Shown here piece by piece: positions 1 through 5,038 of a stretch of 5,089 bases of DNA (position 1 is the stretch's first letter; each line of letters starts with the position of its first letter). The stretch is taken from the NCBI GenBank assembly GCA_905206195.1, contig CAJLGN010000141.1, positions 1 to 5,089 on the forward strand. The letters are read 5' to 3'. The position numbers and the translations under genes were made by a program. Source of the stretch: an uncultured Roseburia sp. (lineage in GTDB: Bacteria; Bacillota; Clostridia; Lachnospirales; Lachnospiraceae). The notes below the pieces were generated by a model. The model was not told the DNA's origin. It did no database searches and saw nothing but the letters and a program-made list of their open reading frames with translations.

Positions 1-64
1 CTTTTGTAAGTCCGTCTAATTTGATGGTATCAACAATCGTAACCTCTTTTCCTGAAAAAGCTTT
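1..64 (-). CDS. Fragment of a VaFE-type repeat surface protein (partial at both ends)
   Basis: Read on the minus strand from 64 to 2, these bases give 21 uninterrupted codons: KAFSGKEVTIVDTIKLDGLT followed by K. The frame differs from that of the adjoining helicase-loader gene. The pattern of a short linker, GKEVTIVDT, then a hydrophobic stretch and GLTK resembles the start of VaFE (T-Q ester bond type) repeats. These occur in Gram-positive wall-anchored adhesins, where a typical repeat reads like EVTIVDTVxYxGLTPGKEYT. Such domains form stalks outside the cell and are often repeated many times. The fragment has no start, no end and no ribosome binding site here. It enters at the right at the junction around 58-65 and leaves by the left edge. 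The identification comes from memory of the family on only 21 residues, so it is tentative. The alternative is unrelated sequence that happens to be open. Confidence 0.45.
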
Positions 65-605
65 CTCCGAAGTTGTCGATAAAATCGTGGCACCTCTGCA
101 CAGCATCCCGCGCTGTCGCAAGCGACGATAGACCGGTGGCGGGATTGATATCTGTGTCGGAGTAATAATCGTAGGAGAAGGCGTCAAAGTTCTCAGTTTT
201 TAGAATGTTTTTTAGGTTTGACTGCGTGTAAATTAAGTCGATTGCAGCCTGCTCAAAGCAGTGGCAGCGCTTTTGGCCGATGTAGCCGGTGTCCTTGCAG
301 TCGGGGCAGGTGTACACTGGCTTAAAGTAATCCGGGGCAAATCCATGCTGCTGTAGCAGGGTGTCCCTTTTGCTTCGGCAGGATGCGATCTGCTTTTTAA
401 GCCTCCCGATGGCATCCTCATCCCCGTCCAGAAGAAGTTTCGCCTGCGCGACGGAGCAGGATGCGATCGCATCGTCTATTTCTTTCAGCTGTGGAATGCG
501 CGCGTAGGCCTCCTTCGTCCGAGCTTCCAGAGCGCGCTGGTTGGCGAGTTGTCTGGCGTCATATTTACGGATAAGCTCGTCGTACTGTGAATTGTTTAAG
601 GGCAT
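30..605 (-). CDS. DnaC/DnaI-type replicative helicase loader, N-terminal part only (truncated)
   Basis: The protein belongs to the ATP-dependent loaders that place the replicative helicase on DNA during primosome assembly in the cytoplasm. The 191-residue frame starts at ATG 605-603, preceded by AAGGAG at 617-612 with a 6-nt spacer. Residues 1-90 are a charged, helical, coiled-coil-like N-terminal region of the kind that contacts the helicase. A zinc finger follows, with C100, C103, C114 and C116 (CPDCKDTGY, then CHC). The section around residues 140-180 (FDAFSYDYYSD to DFIDNFG) is the usual lead-in to the AAA+ module. At residues 181-183 homology stops and the frame ends at 32-30 with a short unrelated tail. 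The Walker A, Walker B and sensor motifs are missing; family members are usually over 300 residues. As written the product could not bind ATP and would not load helicase. The gene is probably intact in the source organism if the join is artificial. It follows dnaD in one operon. Confidence 0.8.
   Translation of the reverse strand: MPLNNSQYDELIRKYDARQLANQRALEARTKEAYARIPQLKEIDDAIASCSVAQAKLLLDGDEDAIGRLKKQIASCRSKRDTLLQQHGFAPDYFKPVYTCPDCKDTGYIGQKRCHCFEQAAIDLIYTQSNLKNILKTENFDAFSYDYYSDTDINPATGLSSLATARDAVQRCHDFIDNFGESFFRKRGYDC
58..63. other. HindIII site at the join between two unrelated coding sequences
   Basis: AAGCTT lies exactly where similarity to the helicase loader ends and the VaFE-like frame begins. 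On the loader side the minus strand encodes residues E181-S182-F183. On the other side the same bases encode K-A-F of the VaFE-like repeat. Both readings are plausible for their families, so each parent sequence could have had its own HindIII site here. Further AAGCTT sites at 793-798 and 1029-1034 are not associated with any break, so a complete digest would not have left this insert whole. Confidence 0.6.
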
Positions 606-611
606 GGGTGT

Positions 612-617
612 CTCCTT
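612..617 (-). promoter_or_regulatory. Ribosome binding site of the helicase-loader gene
   Basis: On the minus strand AAGGAG lies 6 nt before ATG 605-603, within the 18-bp gap after the dnaD stop codon. It fixes the start and shows that the loader is translated independently from the shared transcript. Confidence 0.75.
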
Positions 618-623
618 CTGGAA

Positions 624-1748
624 TTAGCGAACATTGGTGGTCAGCAGCATCTTTTCGAGCTCGTCGTAATCGTAGGAGCGCTGCGAGAAGTTGTTGAATT
701 TATTTTTGGAGGAGAGCACGGCCGCTCCCTGAGCTGCCGGTGTACTCTTCTTCTTGGCCTGGTGATCGGTGTCGAGCGCGGCCAGGTCGCTGAAGCTTCG
801 CACCTGTTTTTTGTGCCATCCGGTGAGGATGGAGTCCGCATACTGGAAGCTCGGCTGATGGATGGAGCAAACGGTGCGCTGGCAGGCCTCAGCGATCAGT
901 TCGTCGGAAAAGGCGTACTCGGTTGTCCATTTTTTCAGCAGAGCTGCCTCCGCCGGAACGAGATTTCTGCCGGCGATGCCAAAGGACTTCATGACGGCGT
1001 AGTACGCTTTGTCATGGATACTGTCGGCAAGCTTAGCCTCCTCGACGGTTGTGATATGGTTGTCCGCCCAGTGGAGGGCAGTCTTTTCTATGTAGCGGAT
1101 GCTGGTGTGCCTGCTGTTCACGCAGCTTTCAATGAGATATTCAATCAGATCTGTGGAAAATCCGAGACCGTCGTAGAGGTAGAGGATGGTCTGCACAGCC
1201 GTGTCATTCAACATGCGCCCGAGATAGCGCTCGGCGATGAAGAATAGCTCTGCGATGGAATCTTCCTGGCGGAAGCGCCGGATATCGTCCCGCGAATAGC
1301 TCCGCTTCTCGGGAGCGGCATGCGGTGCGCCCGCTATCTCCCCCGGCGCCGCCTGAGGCAGAGCGGACTCTGGTGAGGCGCCAGATGCCGCGAAGCCCGC
1401 AGGGACTGCTGCGGTCATATCTGCGGATTCTGCAGATGCCCCCTCCCTGGGCGCGGAGTCAAGCAGGCAGATGCCGGTCAGATTCTGCGCGTCGTCGTAC
1501 TCGAGGCGCAGCAGCCGCATGCGCTCCCAGTAGCAAAGGGCGCGCTTGATGTCCCCCTCCGTGTGCTCGAACTTGTCCGCGATGGAGGAGATGGAAAAAG
1601 CGGTGTCCGGGGCGTTCATAAGACGGAGCAGATACAGATAGATTTTGACGAACTCTCCGTTGGCGTCGGACATATATTCATCGATAAAAATATTGGAGAC
1701 ACTTGTGGCAGAATTTTGATTGTCACTGTGAAGTGTGATCTTGGCCAT
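624..1748 (-). CDS. DnaD-domain primosome protein
   Basis: This 374-residue protein fits the DnaD/DnaB primosome family of Firmicutes, which acts between DnaA and the helicase loader at origins and at restart sites. Residues 20-98 look like the N-terminal winged-helix DDBH1 domain. Residues 99-150 are an A/P/E/S-rich linker. Two DDBH2-type domains follow. The first spans about 151-240 and ends with YIEKTALHW (219-227). The second spans about 247-320 and contains YADSILTGW (303-311). Both match the family's YxxxIxxxW-like DNA-binding motif, the first with T in place of I. The C-terminus has FNNFSQRSYDYDELE (351-365), a conserved ending in clostridial members. The duplicated C-terminal domain resembles B. 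subtilis DnaB more than the shorter DnaD. The start at ATG 1748-1746 is preceded in frame by a TGA immediately upstream (1757-1755), so it is the first possible ATG. The candidate Shine-Dalgarno (GAGAG) is weak and about 12 nt away. The gene leads the operon with the helicase loader. Confidence 0.88.
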   Translation of the reverse strand: MAKITLHSDNQNSATSVSNIFIDEYMSDANGEFVKIYLYLLRLMNAPDTAFSISSIADKFEHTEGDIKRALCYWERMRLLRLEYDDAQNLTGICLLDSAPREGASAESADMTAAVPAGFAASGASPESALPQAAPGEIAGAPHAAPEKRSYSRDDIRRFRQEDSIAELFFIAERYLGRMLNDTAVQTILYLYDGLGFSTDLIEYLIESCVNSRHTSIRYIEKTALHWADNHITTVEEAKLADSIHDKAYYAVMKSFGIAGRNLVPAEAALLKKWTTEYAFSDELIAEACQRTVCSIHQPSFQYADSILTGWHKKQVRSFSDLAALDTDHQAKKKSTPAAQGAAVLSSKNKFNNFSQRSYDYDELEKMLLTTNVR

Positions 1749-1785
1749 AACGAATCATAACTCTCTTTCATAACGATTGTAAGTG

Positions 1786-1819
1786 GCGCCGCAGTGGACG
1801 GCGCGTCTGCTGGCAGACG
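1786..1819 (-). promoter_or_regulatory. Two consecutive GC-rich hairpins in the dnaD leader
   Basis: Within the predicted leader of roughly 79 nt, CGTCTGC (1804-1810) pairs with GCAGACG (1813-1819). This is 7 bp around 2 nt, or more realistically 6 bp around 4 nt. Next to it GCGCCG (1786-1791) pairs with CGGCGC (1799-1804) around 7 nt. The two share base 1804. Neither is followed by a U-tract, so they are not intrinsic terminators. They could stabilise the mRNA or bind a protein; the role is unknown. Confidence 0.4.
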
Positions 1820-1833
1820 TATTATTCTCATGA

Positions 1834-1862
1834 ATTATAGCACAGGAATTCCGGGATGAGAA
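1834..1862 (-). promoter_or_regulatory. Promoter of the dnaD-helicase loader operon
   Basis: On the minus strand the -10 is TATAAT (1839-1834), preceded by TGC, which makes a full extended -10 (TGnTATAAT). A -35 of TTCTCA (1862-1857, 4 of 6 matches to TTGACA) lies 17 bp upstream. Predicted transcription starts near 1827, giving a leader of about 79 nt. The type is a vegetative sigma-A promoter. Confidence 0.65.
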
Positions 1863-1908
1863 GTACCAATTCAAGCGCAAACCCAGCAAAATCAAGGCTT
1901 CAAAGAAT

Positions 1909-1937
1909 TGTGGACAGTGTGGATAAGTTGTGGGTAT
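1909..1937 (+). promoter_or_regulatory. DnaA-box cluster upstream of the dnaD promoter
   Basis: TGTGGATAA at 1918-1926 is an exact DnaA box (TTATCCACA on the minus strand). It is directly abutted by TGTGGACAG at 1909-1917 (7 of 9) and followed after 2 bp by TGTGGGTAT at 1929-1937 (7 of 9). All have the same orientation. The cluster lies about 47 bp upstream of the -35 of the dnaD operon, a position suited to regulation by DnaA. In B. subtilis DnaA controls the operon carrying the equivalent genes dnaB-dnaI. Confidence 0.6.
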
Positions 1938-2020
1938 CCGCATTATGGAAACTGGTGAGGAGAGAGAAAAAGCGCGGGAATAAAGTTTTTTGTGGGACAA
2001 GCGAAATTCTTTATGTAAAC

Positions 2021-2069
2021 AAAAAAATCCACATTCAATGGTTGAAGTTTTCCCCGGTTGAATGTGGAT
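2021..2069 (-). terminator. Intrinsic terminator of murC
   Basis: Reading the minus strand after the murC stop, ATCCACATTCAA (2069-2058) pairs perfectly with TTGAATGTGGAT (2038-2027) across a 19-nt loop. Six uridines follow immediately (2026-2021). The 12-bp stem, the U-tract and the position 13 bases past the stop codon fit rho-independent termination. The large loop and AT-rich stem may make it only moderately efficient. The arms carry partial DnaA-box sequence (ATCCACA). Confidence 0.75.
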
Positions 2070-2080
2070 AATGTGGATAA
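2063..2080 (+). promoter_or_regulatory. Two exact DnaA boxes in direct back-to-back repeat
   Basis: TGTGGATAA occurs at 2063-2071 and again at 2072-2080 with no spacer, ending one base before the murC stop codon. Both are perfect DnaA boxes in the same orientation as the exact box at 1918-1926. A further 7-of-9 box in the opposite orientation (AAATCCACA, 2025-2033) lies in the terminator arm. Confidence 0.6.
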
Positions 2081-2081
2081 A

Positions 2082-3464
2082 TTATTGCCCTAAAAGATGT
2101 TCGCCTACATTTACAATGTCTCCGGCACCCATAGTTATCAACAGATCGCCGTTCATACAATTTTTTAATAAAAATTTTTCAATCTCTTCAAAGGAAGGAA
2201 AATAATGGCAGTCACATCCCTTTTCCCTGAGTCTTGCGAGGATGTCCCTGGAGCTGACACCATAGATATTTTTCTCCCGGGCGGCGTAGATGTCCGAGAG
2301 AACGACGATGTCAGCCGCGGAGAGAACCTCAGCAAAATCGTCCAAAAAGGCGCGGGTTCTGGAGTACGTGTGCGGCTGGAAGGCGAGTACCAGGCGTTTG
2401 TGCGGATAGTTTTTCGCGGCGGTCAGAGTGGCAGAAATCTCGGTCGGATGGTGCGCGTAGTCGTCGATGATCGTGACGCCGCCTGTGCAGCCCTTGTATT
2501 GGAAGCGGCGATCCGCTCCCCCGAAAGCGAGAAGTCCTTTTTGGATATCGTCCTTTGGAATTTTCAGATCGAGTGCAAGTGCAATGGCGGAGAGGGCGTT
2601 TGACACATTGTGCATGCCTGGGACATTTAAGGAGACTGTCATGAGCGCCTCGTCGCGGTACATGGCGGTGAAGGTCGCGCAGGCCTTCTCGTTAAAGCTG
2701 ATATCTGCCGGGTGAAAATCGCAGTGGCCGCCGAGACCGAACGTTGTGACAGATGGCCGTAAGCCGGCGGTGAGCTCCCTGTAGTCCGGTATGTCGCCGT
2801 TTAGAATGATGACGCCGTCCTCTCTGGTATTTTGGGCAAACGCGTGGAATGAATTGCGGACGTCCTGAATATCCTTAAAAAAGTCGAGATGCTCTGCCTC
2901 CACATTTAAAATGATGCTGTACTTTGGATAGAAGTGCAGAAAGCTGTTGGTGTACTCGCAGGCCTCCGAGATAAAGACGTCGGACTTGCCCACCCGAAGA
3001 TTGCCGTCGATCGCTTTTAGAATGCCTCCGACGGTGATGGTCGGATCTTTTTTTGCGGTGAGGAGAATCTGGCTGATCATAGACGTGGTGGTCGTCTTTC
3101 CGTGTGTGCCGGCGACAGCGATAGAATTCTGGTAATTGTCCATGATCTGTCCGAGCAGCTCCGCGCGCGTCATCGCCGGAATGCCCTTTGCGAGAGCGCC
3201 CGCAAATTCCGGGTTATCCGGCTGGATCGCGGCGGTGTAGACGACAAGGTCGGTGCTATCTGGGATGTTGGAGGCTTTCTGTCCGTAGAAGACCTGAATC
3301 CCAAGGGCGCACAGATGCCTGGTCAGCTGGGACTCTCTCGCGTCCGAGCCGGAGATGGTAAAGTGCTCCTCGAACAGGATCTCTGCAAGACCGCTCATGC
3401 TGATCCCGCCGATCCCGATGAAATGAATATGTATGGGGTTCTTAAAATCAATTTTATACATCAT
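2082..3464 (-). CDS. murC: UDP-N-acetylmuramate--L-alanine ligase MurC
   Basis: MurC is the cytoplasmic ATP-dependent ligase that adds L-alanine to UDP-N-acetylmuramic acid, the first step in building the peptidoglycan stem peptide. The 460-residue length is normal for the family. The N-terminal Rossmann-like domain has FIGIGGISMSG (15-25), which binds the UDP part. The central ATPase domain has the P-loop GTHGKTTTT (119-127), EACEYTNSF (167-175) and NVEAEHLDFF (187-196). The Mur ligase signature residues appear in HNVSNALS (285-292). The C-terminal domain shows GADRRFQ (316-322), DDYAHHPTEI (334-343), FQPHTYSRT (362-370) and YAAREK (393-398), where MurC normally has them. C169 stands where many MurC proteins have D. 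Two adjacent ATGs (3464-3462 and 3461-3459) are possible starts. The AGG of GGCAGG lies 5 nt from the first and 8 nt from the second, so the second may be the real one. The gene is transcribed alone, from a promoter in the gap shared with glgC. Confidence 0.97.
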   Translation of the reverse strand: MMYKIDFKNPIHIHFIGIGGISMSGLAEILFEEHFTISGSDARESQLTRHLCALGIQVFYGQKASNIPDSTDLVVYTAAIQPDNPEFAGALAKGIPAMTRAELLGQIMDNYQNSIAVAGTHGKTTTTSMISQILLTAKKDPTITVGGILKAIDGNLRVGKSDVFISEACEYTNSFLHFYPKYSIILNVEAEHLDFFKDIQDVRNSFHAFAQNTREDGVIILNGDIPDYRELTAGLRPSVTTFGLGGHCDFHPADISFNEKACATFTAMYRDEALMTVSLNVPGMHNVSNALSAIALALDLKIPKDDIQKGLLAFGGADRRFQYKGCTGGVTIIDDYAHHPTEISATLTAAKNYPHKRLVLAFQPHTYSRTRAFLDDFAEVLSAADIVVLSDIYAAREKNIYGVSSRDILARLREKGCDCHYFPSFEEIEKFLLKNCMNGDLLITMGAGDIVNVGEHLLGQ

Positions 3465-3516
3465 GAATACCTGCCTGTTTTCTGGAATGACTGCTGATAA
3501 AAGTCGACTATTATTA

Positions 3517-3545
3517 ATTATAACCCTATATTATTAATTTGCAAA
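3517..3545 (-). promoter_or_regulatory. Probable murC promoter
   Basis: On the minus strand the -10 is TATAAT (3522-3517), with -35 TTTGCA (3545-3540, 4 of 6) and a 17-bp spacer. The predicted start is near 3510, giving a leader of about 46 nt. The surrounding DNA is very AT-rich, so other -10-like sites cannot be excluded. Confidence 0.5.
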
Positions 3546-3565
3546 TTCTTTTGGGATAAAATCTT

Positions 3566-3572
3566 TTCGACA
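3566..3572 (-). promoter_or_regulatory. Spo0A-box-like site (TGTCGAA)
   Basis: TTCGACA on the plus strand is an exact match to the core 0A box TGTCGAA on the minus strand. It lies 20 bp upstream of the predicted murC -35 and about 90 bp upstream of the glgC -35. A weaker version, TTGTCGAC on the minus strand (3676-3669), lies between the predicted glgC -35 and -10. A seven-base match in AT-rich DNA can occur by chance. Confidence 0.3.
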
Positions 3573-3587
3573 GGTGGAAAATAACAT

Positions 3588-3659
3588 AGGAAAAAATTGC
3601 CATAATTTGTATAAAATGTCAAAAAAGAGTAAAATACAGGAAAAAAATTGTGTAAAATG
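3588..3659 (+). repeat. A-tract region with an imperfect direct repeat upstream of glgC
   Basis: AGGAAAAAATTG (3588-3599) recurs as AGGAAAAAAATTG (3638-3650). Each copy is followed by TRTAAAATG-like sequence (TATAAAATG at 3610-3618, TGTAAAATG at 3651-3659). A-runs begin at 3613, 3621, 3631, 3641 and 3654, close to one helical turn apart. This suggests intrinsically curved DNA just upstream of the glgC -35, possibly acting like an UP element. Confidence 0.4.
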
Positions 3660-3660
3660 A

Positions 3661-3689
3661 TATACATAGTCGACAAGTTATGGTATAAT
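3661..3689 (+). promoter_or_regulatory. glgC-glgD operon promoter
   Basis: TATAAT at 3684-3689 is preceded by TGG, a complete extended -10. TATACA at 3661-3666 (4 of 6) is the -35 at a 17-bp spacing. Transcription is predicted near 3696, with a leader of about 68 nt. The sequence TAGTCGACAA lies in the spacer. Confidence 0.65.
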
Positions 3690-3750
3690 TTTAAAAGATA
3701 AGAGGAGTTGGCATAGATTCATCAGGAACAAAGTGACTAGAAAGAGACGA

Positions 3751-3757
3751 GAGGTGA
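3751..3757 (+). promoter_or_regulatory. glgC ribosome binding site, selecting a GTG start
   Basis: GAGGTGA matches 7 bases of the ideal GGAGGTGA and lies 6 nt before GTG 3764-3766. This supports GTG over the in-frame ATG at 3779, which would lie 21 nt away. Confidence 0.75.
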
Positions 3758-3763
3758 ACAGAC

Positions 3764-5038
3764 GTGATTCGAAAAGAAATGATAGCAATGCTGTTAGCAG
3801 GGGGTCAGGGAAGCAGATTGGGCGTACTCACAGAGAGAGTCGCAAAACCGGCAGTTGCCTTTGGCGGGAAGTACAGAATAATTGATTTTCCGCTCAGTAA
3901 CTGTATCAATTCGGGGATCGATACGGTCGGAGTGCTCACACAGTATCAGCCGCTGCGTCTGAATACGCATATCGGAATCGGCATTCCATGGGATTTGGAT
4001 CGCAACAGCGGGGGCGTGACGGTTCTGCCGCCGTATGAGAAGAGTGACAACAGCGAGTGGTACACGGGTACGGCGAATGCGATATTCCAGAACATGAATT
4101 ATATGGAGCAGTATAACCCGGAGTATGTGCTGATCTTGTCCGGGGATCACATCTATAAAATGGATTATGAAGTGATGCTCGATTTTCACAAGGAGAATGA
4201 GGCGGATGTCACGATCGCAACGATGCCTGTATCGCTTGAGGAGGCGAGCCGGTTTGGCATCGTAATCGCGGATGAGAATAAGAAGATCATGGATTTTGAG
4301 GAGAAGCCAAAGGAGCCTCGCAGCAATTTGGCATCGATGGGGATCTACATTTTCAGCTGGAATGTCTTGAAGGAAGCGCTGTACGCGATGAAGGATCAGG
4401 CGGGATGCGATTTCGGAAAGCACATTATCCCGTACTGCCACCAGGGAGGCAAGCGGCTGTTTGCTTACGAGTACAACGGATATTGGAAGGATGTCGGACC
4501 CCTTGGATCATACTGGGAGGCGAACATGGAGTTGATCGACCTCATTCCGGAGTTCAACCTTTACGAGGAATATTGGAAGATCTACACGAGAAGCGAGATC
4601 ATCGAGCCGCAATACCTCGCTGCGAACTCTGTCGTTGAAAAGAGCATTATCGGATCGGGGTCTGAGATTTATGGGGAAGTACATAACTCGGTCGTAGGAG
4701 CGGGCGTTATTATCGGAGCTGGGACGATCGTCAGAGATTCTATCATTATGAGAGGAACTACAATCGGGGAGAATACGACGGTCGATAAGGCGATCATTGC
4801 GGAGAGTTGCAGTGTCGGAAGCGGTGTCGGGCTCGGCGTTGGCGAGGAGGCTCCAAATAAGTTAAACCCGAGTGTTTACTCTTTTGGACTTGTGACAATC
4901 GGGGAGGATTCCATTGTACCGGACGGTGTTTCTGCGGGAAAGAACACGGCGATTTCAGGCGTCACTACCAAGGAGGATTATCCTGGTGGGGTTCTTGAGA
5001 GCGGTGAAGTAATTATTAAGGCAGGTGACTCATTATGA
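3764..5038 (+). CDS. glgC: Glucose-1-phosphate adenylyltransferase (ADP-glucose pyrophosphorylase) GlgC
   Basis: GlgC makes ADP-glucose and pyrophosphate from ATP and glucose-1-phosphate, the committed step of bacterial glycogen synthesis, in the cytoplasm. The 424-residue protein has the nucleotidyltransferase domain first. It carries [10 protein letters not shown] (10-19), K28-P29 near the substrate site, [10 protein letters not shown] (37-46), GTA (102-104), [10 protein letters not shown] (126-135) with the metal-binding aspartate D128, FEEKPKEP (178-185) and YWKDVG (240-245). From about residue 285 hexapeptide-like turns ([27 protein letters not shown]) form the left-handed beta-helix that shapes the tetramer and the allosteric sites. 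GTG is chosen as the start because of the strong GAGGTGA at 3751-3757, and because the N-terminus [14 protein letters not shown] is the usual one. The stop overlaps the start of glgD by 4 bases (ATGA). In Firmicutes GlgC and GlgD form a heteromer in which GlgC is the catalytic subunit, and the tight linkage fits this. No truncation is seen. Confidence 0.97.
   Translation: MIRKEMIAMLLAGGQGSRLGVLTERVAKPAVAFGGKYRIIDFPLSNCINSGIDTVGVLTQYQPLRLNTHIGIGIPWDLDRNSGGVTVLPPYEKSDNSEWYTGTANAIFQNMNYMEQYNPEYVLILSGDHIYKMDYEVMLDFHKENEADVTIATMPVSLEEASRFGIVIADENKKIMDFEEKPKEPRSNLASMGIYIFSWNVLKEALYAMKDQAGCDFGKHIIPYCHQGGKRLFAYEYNGYWKDVGPLGSYWEANMELIDLIPEFNLYEEYWKIYTRSEIIEPQYLAANSVVEKSIIGSGSEIYGEVHNSVVGAGVIIGAGTIVRDSIIMRGTTIGENTTVDKAIIAESCSVGSGVGLGVGEEAPNKLNPSVYSFGLVTIGEDSIVPDGVSAGKNTAISGVTTKEDYPGGVLESGEVIIKAGDSL
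5023..5028 (+). promoter_or_regulatory. glgD ribosome binding site inside the end of glgC
   Basis: AGGTGA lies 6 nt before ATG 5035-5037, the same core and spacing as for glgC. Together with the ATGA overlap it points to coupled translation of the two subunits. Confidence 0.65.

Noticed and set aside
3..134. Plus-strand frame open from base 3 to a TAG at 132-134
   Set aside because: It runs across the junction into antisense of the helicase loader, and its sequence is the mirror of the VaFE-like frame rather than a protein in itself.
378..468. 13-bp direct repeat GCAGGATGCGATC (378-390 and 456-468)
   Set aside because: Both copies encode I-A-S-C in the helical N-terminal region. This is best explained by similar helix segments, not by a mobile or recombination repeat.
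460..473. 14-bp perfect palindrome GATGCGATCGCATC
   Set aside because: It is inside the loader coding region, where it encodes D-A-I-A-S. It is isolated, with no second copy or partner site, so probably incidental.
762..1247. 161-codon plus-strand open frame opposite dnaD
   Set aside because: It is antisense to an intact DnaD-domain gene, has no recognisable domain, and comes from the GC-rich third-position bias of the real frame.
1749..2081. Full chromosomal replication origin
   Set aside because: There are DnaA boxes and an AT-rich stretch, but no dnaA or dnaN gene in view, and the region is fully accounted for by a promoter, a terminator and a regulatory cluster. Kept as a DnaA-box cluster only.
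2135..2143. 8-of-9 DnaA box TTATCAACA within murC
   Set aside because: It lies in conserved coding sequence and is a single near match, as expected by chance in a gene of this length.
2205..2603. 132-codon plus-strand open frame opposite murC
   Set aside because: It lies antisense to conserved MurC motifs, with no supporting motif of its own.
3701..3716. Leader mini-gene after AGAGGAG (3701-3707), reading TTG GCA TAG
   Set aside because: The ribosome-site-like sequence touches the TTG with no spacer, and the frame is two codons long.
3794..4441. 215-codon minus-strand open frame opposite glgC
   Set aside because: It is entirely within glgC, its translation resembles no family I know, and the sense strand has an unbroken highly conserved protein.
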